A stretch of DNA of 64,000 nucleotides from Limnochorda pilosa (GCF_001544015.1 NZ_AP014924.1:496001-560000); one strand, 5' to 3'. Positions 49,133 to 58,702 are shown, counted from the stretch's first letter. Numbers and translations are program-made. Notes: a model not told the origin generated them from the sequence alone.

Positions 49133-50194
49133 TTACACTGCATCGTCGTTCTCGTCCTCGCCCATGACACTGACCGACTCAACCTCCATTCTGGACGGCT
49201 GGCCGTGTGGCGAAGAGAAGATGAGCCAACCAGTAACGGCCACAGGCTTATTCAGAAGCTGCTCGGCATCCGCTTCAGGAAGCTCTGGCGGTAGGTCACA
49301 CGGTAGCTCACGAAGCCCTGCCGCGGAGGCGGAGATCCGGCGAAGGATCATCTTCTTTCGGTCCAGGTCTACCTCTCGGACGATCCCTCGTTCCTCTGCG
49401 TATTGCTGGCTCTCGGAAAGCCGAGTCACGGTCTCGTCGACTCGTTCGTGCGTCGCCGCCGTGACGCAGATCGGCTGGGGTTCCTGCAGCTCATCTTGAA
49501 GAACTTTTCCTGAGAACTCTACGCTCCTGTAAGGCGAGCGCGCAGTTGGAGTGAGCTGCTTGGCATAGCGCAGAAGCTCAAGCAGGCGCCGCGTCTGGAA
49601 CCGATCCTCCAACTGCTTCAACAGATCAGGAGAATCGACTGCACGGAATACTTGCACCAGCAGCCTGAGCCCAGCCAGCGCTCGATCACGACGTCTTAGC
49701 ACTTCTGCTTCGTCGGAGAAAAGCTCCCCTTGAACCACTTGCTCCGCCACGTCGAGGGATGTGGGTGCCTTGAGGCCAATGCGGGCACTCCCTGGAAGCA
49801 CCGCTACGATCTCGAAATCGGCGATGGCTCGAATGTCAGATCGGAATCTACCGCCCCGATACGACGAGTTCTCCAGGATGCTGACTGCGTGCTGGTTTGC
49901 TACCACCAGGCGGTTCAGGTACTTCGCAACGACGGAAGAGTGAAGTCTTGCATCTTCCTCCACTCCGCGTAGCGTTATCCAGGCATCGGACGGAGGGGTT
50001 AGGTTCCACTCATTGATAAGAAACCGCCAGACGTCCTCCGCCAGCTTGTCGGCGACGTAGCGAGCAGACGGTTCATACAGCCTGAGCAACTCGGGCTCCG
50101 AGCGAAAGAGATCACGCACGCGCTCCAGCTCGGCCCGGGCGCGATCGAGGTCGTCCAAGCGGCTGGCAAGCTCCTCTTTCAGCGGCAACCTCAT
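49133..50194 (-). CDS. Unknown protein partnered with a DUF6932-like nucleotidyltransferase
   Basis: A 353-aa soluble protein without signal or membrane segment. I do not recognise a family. An N-terminal coiled stretch (EELASRLDDLDRARAELERV) leads into a helical domain up to about residue 130 that contains RLVVANQH, an RX6H arrangement like the HEPN RNase motif but weak as evidence. The second half is mixed alpha/beta and ends in an acidic tail. AGGAGGG abuts ATG 50194, which overlaps the end of the nucleotidyltransferase frame by four bases. Lower GC than neighbours suggests transfer of the pair. Confidence 0.65.
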   Translation of the reverse strand: MRLPLKEELASRLDDLDRARAELERVRDLFRSEPELLRLYEPSARYVADKLAEDVWRFLINEWNLTPPSDAWITLRGVEEDARLHSSVVAKYLNRLVVANQHAVSILENSSYRGGRFRSDIRAIADFEIVAVLPGSARIGLKAPTSLDVAEQVVQGELFSDEAEVLRRRDRALAGLRLLVQVFRAVDSPDLLKQLEDRFQTRRLLELLRYAKQLTPTARSPYRSVEFSGKVLQDELQEPQPICVTAATHERVDETVTRLSESQQYAEERGIVREVDLDRKKMILRRISASAAGLRELPCDLPPELPEADAEQLLNKPVAVTGWLIFSSPHGQPSRMEVESVSVMGEDENDDAV

Positions 50195-50703
50195 ACCCTC
50201 CTTTCGGGCATTGTCACCCTCCGTATGCCCTTTTTCGGCGGCACTTGCTTCTGCTGCCCTGGATCGCTCGGTGCAGGCGGGCGAGTTTGCTGAAGCCAAG
50301 CAGACCAGAAACTGAGCTGTTGTTCATCATGAGCCACCAGGAAATGGGCTCCGAAGAGGATTCGGATGGCCCCCTGGTTATCCGGGTTCATGAAAGCCTG
50401 GATTGCTTGCTTGTCGACATCCGACAGGCTGGAAAGGGCACGCCTGGCTGTTTCCGGGCGTATGAGACACGCGAAGTCAACGTCCCCCGGGGTCACTCTT
50501 TCCGGTAACGAAGCTACCGTCCAGGAGAATGACTTCCGGAAAGAGCTTGATCTGCTCCAACCTATGAAGCAACCCGGTAAAGGAACGCCAGATCTCCTCG
50601 CGCCTCGACGAGCCGACCGCGAAACGTTCCCGAGCCTCCTCGAGCGTGCACGGGTGCTCGCCTTCTGGAAGATGGTAGCCGTCTACGAAGGGCGGTACAG
50701 GCA
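50191..50703 (-). pseudogene. DUF6932-like nucleotidyltransferase, split by a one-base frameshift
   Basis: From ATG 50703 the frame reads MPVPPFVDGYHLPEGEHPCT with LEEARERF and then VILLDGSFVTGKSDPG, the DGSF nucleotidyltransferase signature of the DUF6932 group. It then runs out of frame. One frame over, PGDVDFACLIRPETARRAL continues the family, DVDF being the metal-binding Asp pair, to the stop at 50191. The slip falls in the run CCCCCGGGG (50484-50492); one base fewer restores a single protein of about 170 aa. It could be a true mutation, a slippery site or a sequencing error. It is coupled to the following 353-aa gene. Confidence 0.7.
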
Positions 50704-50967
50704 TCGTAGTTCCTCTCGGCATGCGGTCGCCGGAATCCTGGGTGCCCATGGTGATCCAAGGCATCTTACACGAACCATCGCATTCATTGTACCACGAATC
50801 GCGGCGATTTCCTGGTCACAGGGGTACGCCACTTCCGGCGTCGACGAGGCGTCAGACGCCTGAAACCCCTGCCGGGACGCTTCCCACAACGGAGCGCTGG
50901 TCATTCCGATCTCGCCCGGGTCCCGCCCGAGGGCGCCGAGCCGCGTGGGCCGAACGGGCTTCGACCT

Positions 50968-51013
50968 CCGCAGGACTCCACCCTCCCGCCGCGGAATGAG
51001 AGGCCAGCCCATG
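50968..51013 (+). repeat. 46-bp repeat element, copy 2 (ends on the start of the barrel-like gene)
   Basis: Gap-free match to 46876-46921. Its last three bases are ATG 51011, the likely start of the next gene, so the element may carry translation or transcription signals. Confidence 0.65.
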
Positions 51014-53383
51014 GGCCCGACAGACTGCTCTGCAGCGTCCCCAGAGGGCCGCCGGCCCAGCCGAGGGGCCCGCCTCCTCCTCGTCACCGCGGTGGTGCTG
51101 GCCTGCACGCGGGCGTTGGCTGCCACGGCCCAGGGCTTCACCCTCCACGGCGAGGTCTCCTACGGGGTCACGTGGTCATTGGATCCGCCCAAGCAGCCGC
51201 AGACCGAGTACCGCCTCACCCTGTTGGGAGCGGGCCCCCTGGCCGACTGGGTCTGGGCGTCGGTGCAGCTCGACACGGACGCGCCGGATCTGGTGCCCTT
51301 CGCCGTCGCGGTTGCCACCTGGGGCGGCGCCGAGCTGGTGACCGGGGACTTCGACGTCCAGCTACCGGGCGCCGAGATGGTCTCCCTTCGACGCCAGCTC
51401 CGGGGCGCCAGACTGGTGCTGGAGCCTGGGGAAACGCCCTATTCCGAGCGAGGTCTCAAGGGAGGCGAGAGCAGCCTCGTGGAGGCTGGTTCCGCCTCCA
51501 TGGATGGATCTAGCCCCGCCGAGTCGGGCCCGGAGCGGCCTGGGTCACCTGCGGCGCCTTCCCCCGTCCGCCCCTCGCTCATGGTGTGGAGCTCCACCGT
51601 GCGCAGCCTGGCGTGGCAGGAGCGCTTCGAGGTGGTCGACCCGGCTGAGGCCGACGCCGACGACGACCTGCACACGGTGGGCCCCACGGACCGGCTCGTG
51701 CTCGAGCTCTCGCCGGTGCTGGAGGGCTCCGAGACCGTCCGCAAGAACAGCCGGCTGCTGGAGGCCCCACTCGACTACCAGCTCGATGCGGCCTCGGGCG
51801 TTCTCTACTTCGACCCGCCCCTCGAGGAGGGCGACGTGGTGGACGTGAGCTACCAGGTCGCCCCCTTGAGCCCCGAGCCGCTGGAGGGCGCCCGGATCGG
51901 GGTGGACCTTCCCGGTCTCTCCTTCGACCTGTACGGGCTCGACGGGCTGGGCTACGCGGATCGGGAGTCGCCGGGGGCGCTCGTTCCCCCGCTCTTCGGC
52001 TTCGTGACCCGGCTCGAGCCCGGCCCCCTCCGCCTCCGACTGGAGCGCTGGGTGGCCGACGACCCCGGCCGCCTCACATTGGCGCTGCCCCCGCGGCTCC
52101 CTGAACTGGACGACTCCAACGATCTCGAGGCCGGCCCGTTGGACAGCAACCCCGTCGGGTCCGGGGTCGAGAGCGAGTCCGGCATCTGCACCGGCTGGAC
52201 AGGCCCCCCCGAGGCCTGGGCGTGGGAGCTGGGCTTCGATGCGGGCGGCTTCGAGGCAAGCCGGGGCTACCGGCTGCGCACGCCGGGATTCCCGCTCTTG
52301 GACGACCCTGAGGCCGAAGCGAACTGGGCGGAGGAGACAACGGGAGTCACCTGGCGGCTGGGGTCCGACGTGACCCTCTCCTGGCGGAGCACCACCGCCT
52401 GGCCGTGCTGGAGCGACCCGGCGCGACGAAAGGTAGAGCGGCTGCTGCGCCGTCAGGCGAGCTACCGGCCAGGGCCGGGCCAGGCCATCACCTTCTACAC
52501 CCTGGACCAGGCCAACGAGGACGAGCTTTTCGGGGGCGGCACCTTCCGCCGGGCGGTGGGTCTGGATCTGGTCGCGCCGGTGGCCGGCCTCTCGGCCCGG
52601 GCGCGGGTGGAGGGCGCGACGGTGCTGGATACGGACCTGAATCAGGAGACGAAGGTGCGCCACGTGGAGGCGAGCCTAGCCCGGCCGCTGGGGGCCGTGG
52701 CGGGAAGCGTGCGGCTCCAGTGGGAGGGCGAGGAGGGCCGACCCCCGGGGGCGACGGCCCAAACACCGCCGCGGTTCGAGGAAACGTGGGAGGCCGACGC
52801 CCGTCCCACCTGGCAGGTGACGCCGGCGCTGCAGCTCCGGGGTCGGTGGGCCGAGGGGCTGGACAAGGGCGTGCGGCGCACGGAACAGGCCGTGGGCGGC
52901 ACGTGGCAGGCGCCCGAGGGTCCCTGGCGCCTCTCGGCCGACGTGAACCAGCGGGAGACCTCCGGCACGGTCGCCCAGGTGGAGAGGCGCTTGATCGCGG
53001 CGGCGGGCTACGAAGGGGGCGAATTCCGTACCGAGGTGGCCGGAGAGCTGCCACTGAACGGCGGATCCCTTCCTGTTTTCCGCCTCTCGGCCGCGAGCGG
53101 CCGCAGCAGCCGGCACCGGGTCGAGGGCCGGGCCCGCTGGCGGGGCGACGGTGCCGGCCAGCTCTCGGTGCAGTACGCCTACCAGCCCGAGGGCCCCTCC
53201 GCGCCCCGCTTCCGGGGTGGGGCAACCGTTGTCCCCCGGTTCTTTCAAGTTCAGCAGGAACGCGCCCATGTCGATCTGGAATACTTTGTTACCTCCGCCT
53301 GGAGCCTCGCAGCGGCGTGGGACGCGACGAGCGGCGCCTCGCCCGGCAGCAGCCTGGACCTCCAGGTGCGGTACCGGTTCTGA
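51011..53383 (+). CDS. Large secreted beta-rich protein, predicted outer-membrane barrel
   Basis: A 790-aa protein with a signal segment (LLLVTAVVLACTRALAATAQG). After it, alternating hydrophobic and polar strands run to the end, with aromatic girdles and a final QVRYRF. A terminal Phe preceded by alternating residues is the beta-signal read by the BAM machinery. A module LDYQLDAASGVLYFDPPL followed by GDVVDVSYQ appears near residue 270, as in large surface proteins of two-membraned bacteria. A Ser/Pro/Gly-rich linker covers about 140-195. There is no recognisable enzyme domain. ATG 51011 or the ATG five codons earlier (50996) both follow the repeat element. It is followed 82 bp later by a subtilase. 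Confidence 0.65.
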   Translation: MGPTDCSAASPEGRRPSRGARLLLVTAVVLACTRALAATAQGFTLHGEVSYGVTWSLDPPKQPQTEYRLTLLGAGPLADWVWASVQLDTDAPDLVPFAVAVATWGGAELVTGDFDVQLPGAEMVSLRRQLRGARLVLEPGETPYSERGLKGGESSLVEAGSASMDGSSPAESGPERPGSPAAPSPVRPSLMVWSSTVRSLAWQERFEVVDPAEADADDDLHTVGPTDRLVLELSPVLEGSETVRKNSRLLEAPLDYQLDAASGVLYFDPPLEEGDVVDVSYQVAPLSPEPLEGARIGVDLPGLSFDLYGLDGLGYADRESPGALVPPLFGFVTRLEPGPLRLRLERWVADDPGRLTLALPPRLPELDDSNDLEAGPLDSNPVGSGVESESGICTGWTGPPEAWAWELGFDAGGFEASRGYRLRTPGFPLLDDPEAEANWAEETTGVTWRLGSDVTLSWRSTTAWPCWSDPARRKVERLLRRQASYRPGPGQAITFYTLDQANEDELFGGGTFRRAVGLDLVAPVAGLSARARVEGATVLDTDLNQETKVRHVEASLARPLGAVAGSVRLQWEGEEGRPPGATAQTPPRFEETWEADARPTWQVTPALQLRGRWAEGLDKGVRRTEQAVGGTWQAPEGPWRLSADVNQRETSGTVAQVERRLIAAAGYEGGEFRTEVAGELPLNGGSLPVFRLSAASGRSSRHRVEGRARWRGDGAGQLSVQYAYQPEGPSAPRFRGGATVVPRFFQVQQERAHVDLEYFVTSAWSLAAAWDATSGASPGSSLDLQVRYRF

Positions 53384-53464
53384 GTCCGGCGACGCGTCCG
53401 GTTGCGCGCACCCGAAGCCGGGCTTCCGTGGTGGCGGAGATCCCGTGGTGAAGGAGGCATGGTG

Positions 53465-54835
53465 ATGCGCTCCCGTCTCGCCCGTTGCAGCACCGTCGTG
53501 GTCCTGAGCCTGCTCGCCTTGGCTGTGGCCTGGACCCCGGTGCAGGCGCAGGGTTCGGGCCAGGTGCGGGCGCTGGTCCAGGTGGCCGACACCGGCGACC
53601 AGACCCTCGCGCACCTCTCCCGGTACGGTTCCGTGGACTTCGTCTTTCCCGAGATCGGCTTCGTCGCGATGAACATCAAGGCCAAGGACGCCCGGCCCGG
53701 CAGCGCGCTGCGGAGCGACCCGCTGGTGCTCTCCGTGAGCCGGGATCACCAGGTGAGCGTCCACACGCACACGGGCCTGCTTGCCTGGGACCAGGACATC
53801 ATCGACGTCGAGCGGGTCCACCCTGCGGGCGACGTCCAGTACGACGGCACGGGCGTCTACGTGGCCGTGCTCGATACGGGCCTCGTCCCCAACTGGCAGG
53901 ACTACTTCCCCGCAGCGCGGGTGGCCAGCGACCTGGGCCGGGCCTTCCACTCGCCCGTCCTGGGCACGCCCGGCAGCCCCAGCTTCACCGACACCAACAG
54001 CCACGGTACCCATGTGACCAGCACCATCCTGGGGTACAGCCTCTACGGCCTGGCCCGCTTCGAGGGCACGGCGCCGGGAGCGACCGTCATCCCGGTGAAG
54101 GTGCTGAGCAACAAGGGGTGGGGTTGGGACTCGTCGGTGATCGCCGGCATCCTCTACGTCGCCAACCTGAAGAAGGACGGTGTTCTAGACGGGCCGGTGG
54201 TCATCAACATGAGCCTGGGCGGATCCGAGGGGTCGCCGGCTGAGCTCGCCGCCATCCGATACGCCATCAGGCAGGGCGTGCTCATCGTGGCCTCCGCCGG
54301 CAACGAGGGTGAGGCCGGCATGGGCTATCCGGGCGCCTTCGCCGAGGTGATCTCCGCCGGCGCCGCCGGATGGGTGCGGGAGTGGGTTGGCGGCCGCACC
54401 TGGTGGCAGCAGGACGTCCCCGACCCCACCACCGCAGCCGACGTCTACGTCACCGACTTCTCCAGCCGCGAGCTACCCGGTCAGGAGCTGGACGTGCTGG
54501 CGCCCGGGAGCTGGGTGGTGGGCCCCTACCTGGCCTACGGCGCGGCGCACCCGCCCTACTGGGCCAACGGCGTGCCAGGCCAGTACTACTTCCTGGGCGG
54601 CACCAGCATGGCGGCCCCGCACGTGACGGGCACCGTCGCCCTGCTGCTCCAGAAGAACCCGAGCCTCACCCAGGCGCAGGCCGAGGCGGTCCTGCGCTCG
54701 ACGGCGCTCTACATCCCGCCGGGCAGCGCGACGGTGGCCACGCCCTACGGAACCACCGAGACCTTCACGTGGAGCTCGGACGCGACGGGCTACGGCCTCA
54801 TCGACGCGGACGCGGCGGTGGCGGCCACGCCGTGA
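53465..54835 (+). CDS. Secreted S8 (subtilisin-like) serine peptidase
   Basis: A 456-aa subtilase. A signal peptide (VVVLSLLALAVAWTPVQA) is followed by a prodomain of about 80 residues. The triad is Asp in VAVLDTGLVPN, His in TNSHGTHVTSTILG and Ser in GGTSMAAPHVTGTVALLL, with the oxyanion Asn in VASAGNEGEAG. It should be exported and self-processed. AAGGAGG lies seven bases before ATG 53465; an ATG two codons earlier is too close to it. It may process or share a surface with the preceding barrel-like protein, judged only from proximity. Confidence 0.93.
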   Translation: MRSRLARCSTVVVLSLLALAVAWTPVQAQGSGQVRALVQVADTGDQTLAHLSRYGSVDFVFPEIGFVAMNIKAKDARPGSALRSDPLVLSVSRDHQVSVHTHTGLLAWDQDIIDVERVHPAGDVQYDGTGVYVAVLDTGLVPNWQDYFPAARVASDLGRAFHSPVLGTPGSPSFTDTNSHGTHVTSTILGYSLYGLARFEGTAPGATVIPVKVLSNKGWGWDSSVIAGILYVANLKKDGVLDGPVVINMSLGGSEGSPAELAAIRYAIRQGVLIVASAGNEGEAGMGYPGAFAEVISAGAAGWVREWVGGRTWWQQDVPDPTTAADVYVTDFSSRELPGQELDVLAPGSWVVGPYLAYGAAHPPYWANGVPGQYYFLGGTSMAAPHVTGTVALLLQKNPSLTQAQAEAVLRSTALYIPPGSATVATPYGTTETFTWSSDATGYGLIDADAAVAATP

Positions 54836-54895
54836 GGGCCGGAGTGACAGATCCCGACGGTTGAAGAAGAGAAACGAACGTGAGCAAGGTGTTCC

Positions 54896-54925
54896 CGCCC
54901 CGCGGATGGTGGTTGCCGCGGGGCG
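54896..54925 (+). terminator. GC-rich hairpin after the subtilase gene
   Basis: A 10-bp perfect stem (CGCCCCGCGG, 54896-54905, with 54916-54925) and a 10-nt loop, followed by CGGTTTA. It is 60 bp after the stop. It lacks a clean U-tract, so strength is uncertain. Confidence 0.5.
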
Positions 54926-55134
54926 CGGTTTACTCACCCACGGACGCCCCGACCATCGTTGACGATTCGCGTCAAGATAACCGTCGCGCCAAGAGCATTT
55001 CGCACGCATTCCCCTTCTCATTGACGGAGAACCCCGGTGGCGCGAGAATGATGCCATCGTTCTTGACGGAACACTCGCTTGTATGACCATCAGGTGCGGT
55101 TCCGGTGGGGACCGCGTGGGGAGATGGGGTCGAG

Positions 55135-56040
55135 ATGGCTTCGGAGATCGCGGGGCTGGCTTCCCAGCGCGAACGGGGGGCCGAGGAGCGCCCGCGACGG
55201 GTGTCGCCTCGCGTCTGGCGAAACCCGCCCGCTGTCCTCGGGGCCGCAGTGGTTCTGATCCTGATCTTCACGGCCCTCTTGGCTCCCTACCTCGCGCCGT
55301 ACGATCCCGCGGAGCAGTTCTTCGACGGGCTGACCTTGCAGGGAATGCCTCTTGCGCCCAACCATCGTTTCCTGCTGGGCACGGACCTGCTCGGGCGAGA
55401 TCTGCTTTCCAGACTCATCTACGGGGCCCGGGTCTCGCTCCTCATCGGCGTGGTGGCCAACGGGGCGGCGCTGTTGATCGGCACGTCCTTGGGGACGCTC
55501 GCAGGTTTCTTCGGCGGCTGGGTGGGGAACGCCATCATGCGGTTCACCGACCTGATGATGGCCTTTCCCGCGCTCCTGCTCGCCATCGCCCTGGCGGCCA
55601 TCCTCCGGCCGAGCCTCTGGATCGTGGCTCTCGTCATCGCTTTGGTCAACTGGGTCCAGATCGCCCGGGTGGTCTACGGCCAGGTCCTCTCTCTGAATGA
55701 GCGCGAGTTCGTGACGGCGGCCCGGGCGGTGGGCGCGCCCGCAGGGCGTATTCTCCTCAGGCACCTCCTGCCCCACCTGGTGCCCACGCTGGTCGTGTGG
55801 GGCACCCTCGGCATCGCGACCACCGTGCTCCTGGAGGCGACCCTCTCCTACATGGGAGTGGGCGTCCAACCGCCCATGGCTTCGTGGGGCGGCATCATCA
55901 ATGAAAGCCAGTCTTACTTCCTCGATGCGCCGTGGCTGGTCGCCTTCCCAGGGGCGGCCATCCTGCTGACTTCGCTCGCCTTCAACCTGGTGGGTGACGC
56001 TCTCCGCGACGCGCTGGACCCTGAGAGGGTGACCGGGTGA
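55135..56040 (+). CDS. Peptide/nickel-type ABC permease (DppC-like)
   Basis: A 301-aa permease with the OppC_N segment (WRNPPAVLGAAVVLILIFTAL) and five to six helices. The Opp/Dpp markers are FLLGTDLLGRDLLSRLIYGAR and the EAA loop EFVTAARAVGAPAGRILLRH. It forms a heterodimer with the DppB-like protein encoded next. The order C then B is the reverse of the usual one. It shares an operon with a binding protein and an acetamidase; no ATPase gene is present. The start ATG 55135 has only a weak GGGAG upstream. Confidence 0.9.
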   Translation: MASEIAGLASQRERGAEERPRRVSPRVWRNPPAVLGAAVVLILIFTALLAPYLAPYDPAEQFFDGLTLQGMPLAPNHRFLLGTDLLGRDLLSRLIYGARVSLLIGVVANGAALLIGTSLGTLAGFFGGWVGNAIMRFTDLMMAFPALLLAIALAAILRPSLWIVALVIALVNWVQIARVVYGQVLSLNEREFVTAARAVGAPAGRILLRHLLPHLVPTLVVWGTLGIATTVLLEATLSYMGVGVQPPMASWGGIINESQSYFLDAPWLVAFPGAAILLTSLAFNLVGDALRDALDPERVTG

Positions 56041-56960
56041 TGGCTCGATACGTCACCACGAGGGTTGGACACGCCGTCTTCGTCCTCCTGGGTGTCACGG
56101 TGATCACCTTCCTGCTCCTCTACCTCCTGCCGGCGGACCCGGCTCGGATGATCGCCGGTCGCTCGGCCACCGTGGAGACCGTCTCCCGCATCCGGCACGA
56201 GCTGGGGCTGGACCAGCCCCTGCCCGTCCAGTACGGGCGGTACCTCTGGGGCACCCTGCACGGCGACATGGGCCGGTCTTACGTTCAGAAGATCGAGGTG
56301 AGCCAGATGATCCTGGCGCGCCTGCCAGCCACGGCGCAGCTCGCCCTGGCGGGGATCGCGGCCGAACTGCTCATTGGGTTGCCGGTAGGGGTGGGGGCGG
56401 CCGTCCGACGCGGCAAGGGCGCTGATCAGCTTTCTATGATCCTGGCCTTCCTGGGCGTCTCGGCTCCACAGTTCGCAGTGGGGCTCTTGCTCATCTACGC
56501 CTTGGCGTACCGCTTTCCGCTCCTCCCCCTGGGCGGGTACGGCAGCCCCGCCCATCTGGTGCTTCCTGCGCTCACTCTCGGCCTCGCGGGGGGCGGTTGG
56601 TACGCTCGCATGGTGCGGTCGAACATGGTCGACGTGCTCGGGCAGCAGTACGTCCGCACGGCGACGGCCAAGGGGCTGAGCCGCCGGACGGTGGTGCTGA
56701 AGCACGCGTTCCGGAATGCGCTGCTGCCCATCGTCTCGATGGTGGGGCTCGACATCGGCATCTTCATGAGCGGCGTGGTGGTGGTGGAGACCGCCTTCGG
56801 CTGGCCCGGCATCGGCCAGCTCCTCTGGCAGGCCATTCAACTGGTCGACATCCCTGTGATCATGGGGGTGGTCACGGTCGCCGCGGTGACCATCGTGCTC
56901 GGGAACCTGCTGGCGGACCTGGCCTATCCCCTTCTCGACCCGCGCATCGAGTACCGCTGA
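56040..56960 (+). CDS. Peptide/nickel-type ABC permease (DppB-like)
   Basis: A 306-aa permease with six helices. Markers are RYVTTRVGHAVFVLLGVTVI, LDQPLPVQYGRYLWGTLHGDMGRS (periplasmic loop) and the EAA loop TATAKGLSRRTVVLKHAFRNA. The C-terminus VLGNLLADLAYPLLDPRIEYR is standard. The ATG overlaps the previous TGA by one base. It partners the DppC-like permease. Confidence 0.92.
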   Translation: MARYVTTRVGHAVFVLLGVTVITFLLLYLLPADPARMIAGRSATVETVSRIRHELGLDQPLPVQYGRYLWGTLHGDMGRSYVQKIEVSQMILARLPATAQLALAGIAAELLIGLPVGVGAAVRRGKGADQLSMILAFLGVSAPQFAVGLLLIYALAYRFPLLPLGGYGSPAHLVLPALTLGLAGGGWYARMVRSNMVDVLGQQYVRTATAKGLSRRTVVLKHAFRNALLPIVSMVGLDIGIFMSGVVVVETAFGWPGIGQLLWQAIQLVDIPVIMGVVTVAAVTIVLGNLLADLAYPLLDPRIEYR

Positions 56961-57061
56961 GCGGCGAGCACCGATAGGACGACAAGGGTCGATGAAATGG
57001 CACCGGACGTGCCCGGCTGCGGGCTCCTGCGGGTGCCGGAATCCTGACGGAAGGGTGGCGA

Positions 57062-58702
57062 GTGATAGTGGACGGGCTCTGCAGACGACGGGCGCCCGTG
57101 GGTGTGGGCTTGCTGGTGTTGGCCCTCAGCGTGGTCCTGATCGGCACGGCGCCCGCGCTCGCGCAACAGCGGGGCGGACGCATGGTGGTGAGCTACCTGA
57201 GCGACGTGACCACGCTGGATCCGGCCATCGGCTACGATTGGCAAAACTGGTCCATCATCAAGTCCATCTTCGACGGGCTCATGGACTACGTGCCCGGGAC
57301 CACCAACTTGAGGACTCACCTGGCCGAGTCGTACGCGATCTCGCCGGACGGTCTCACGTACACTTTCCGGCTGAGGCCGGGCGTCCGCTTCCACAACGGC
57401 CGGGAGCTGGTCGCCGCCGACGTCAAGTACTCCATCGAGCGCGTGCTCGACCCGGCGACCCAGAGCCCGGGCCAGGGCTTCTTTACCGACATCGTGGGCG
57501 CGGACGAGCGGATCGCAGGCCAGGCGGGCGAGGTCCCGGGCATCCGGGTGATCGACGACCGGACGGTCGAGTTTGTGTTGAAGCAGCCCAATGCGGCCTT
57601 CCTCCACATCCTGGGCCTCAACTTCGCCCACGTGGTGCCCAGGGAGGAAGTCGAGCGCTACGGGGCCGACTTCGGCCACAACCCGGTGGGCACTGGGGCC
57701 TTCAAGATGAGGGAGTGGGTGCTCGGCCAGCGGCTGGTCCTGCAGAGGAACCCTGACTACTTCTTGCCGGATCGCCCATTCCTGGATGAGCTCATCTTCG
57801 AGGTGGGGATCGACCCGCTGGTGGCCTATCTGCGCCTGCAGCGGGGCGAGGTGGACGTGCTGGGCGACGGGATCCCCGCGGCGCGGTTCGTCCAGGTAAT
57901 GAACGATGCGAACCTGCGGCCCCTGGTGGCGGTGGGGGACCAGCTCCACACCGGATACGTGGCCATCAACACGCAGGTGGAGCCCTTCGACGACGTCCGG
58001 GTCCGCCGTGCGCTCAACATGGCGATCAACAAGGAGCGGATCGTCCAGATCATCAACAACCGGGCCGAGCCCGCCAACCAACCGCTCCCGCCCCTGATGC
58101 CCGGGTACGGTTCGTCGTACGCAGGCTTCTCCTACGACCCGCAGGCTGCCCGGGCGCTGCTCGCCGAGGCCGGTTACCCGAACGGCTTCAGGACCGTTCT
58201 CTACGCCAACAACACGGACCCCAACCCCCGCATCGCCCAAGCGATCCAGCAGGACCTGTCCACCGTGGGGGTGCAGGTAGAGCTGCGGGTCCTGGCCCAG
58301 GGCCCAGTGATCGAAGCTGCCGGCACCCCCGAGGCCGCCCCGCTGGTCTGGTCGGGCGGGATGGCCTGGATCGCCGACTATCCCGACCCGGGCAACTTCT
58401 ACTGGCCCATCCTCTCGTGCCGGAGCGCCACCCCGGGCGGGTGGAACTGGGCGTGGTACTGCAACCCGGAGCTTGATCGCATGGCCGCTGAGGCGGACGC
58501 CATCACGGCGCCTGAGCGGCAGGACGAACGGATCGAGATCTACCGGCAGGTCTTCACCCAGATCGCGGAGGACGGGGCGTGGATCCCGGTCTTCAACGAG
58601 CGCCGGTTCACCATGCACTCCGACCGGGTGGGCGGGGACGAGCTGCTCTTTGTGGACCCCATCCACATCCCGGTCAACTACGACGAGGTGTACGTCCGAT
58701 GA
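57062..58702 (+). CDS. Peptide-type ABC substrate-binding protein (SBP_bac_5)
   Basis: A 546-aa extracytoplasmic binding protein with signal (VGLLVLALSVVLIGTAPALA). Family markers are LRTHLAESYAISPDGLTYTF, RPGVRFHNGRELVAADVKYS, GTGAFKMREW and RRALNMAINKERI. Family ligands include oligopeptides, sugars and metal chelates. The coupled acetamidase/formamidase makes a short amide or formylated compound a reasonable guess. GTG 57062 is used; its stop overlaps the next ATG (ATGA). Confidence 0.93.
   Translation: MIVDGLCRRRAPVGVGLLVLALSVVLIGTAPALAQQRGGRMVVSYLSDVTTLDPAIGYDWQNWSIIKSIFDGLMDYVPGTTNLRTHLAESYAISPDGLTYTFRLRPGVRFHNGRELVAADVKYSIERVLDPATQSPGQGFFTDIVGADERIAGQAGEVPGIRVIDDRTVEFVLKQPNAAFLHILGLNFAHVVPREEVERYGADFGHNPVGTGAFKMREWVLGQRLVLQRNPDYFLPDRPFLDELIFEVGIDPLVAYLRLQRGEVDVLGDGIPAARFVQVMNDANLRPLVAVGDQLHTGYVAINTQVEPFDDVRVRRALNMAINKERIVQIINNRAEPANQPLPPLMPGYGSSYAGFSYDPQAARALLAEAGYPNGFRTVLYANNTDPNPRIAQAIQQDLSTVGVQVELRVLAQGPVIEAAGTPEAAPLVWSGGMAWIADYPDPGNFYWPILSCRSATPGGWNWAWYCNPELDRMAAEADAITAPERQDERIEIYRQVFTQIAEDGAWIPVFNERRFTMHSDRVGGDELLFVDPIHIPVNYDEVYVR

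Noticed and set aside
49133-50194. Calling the 353-aa partner a HEPN toxin
   Set aside because: The RX6H motif alone is too common; the protein is far longer than typical HEPN partners.
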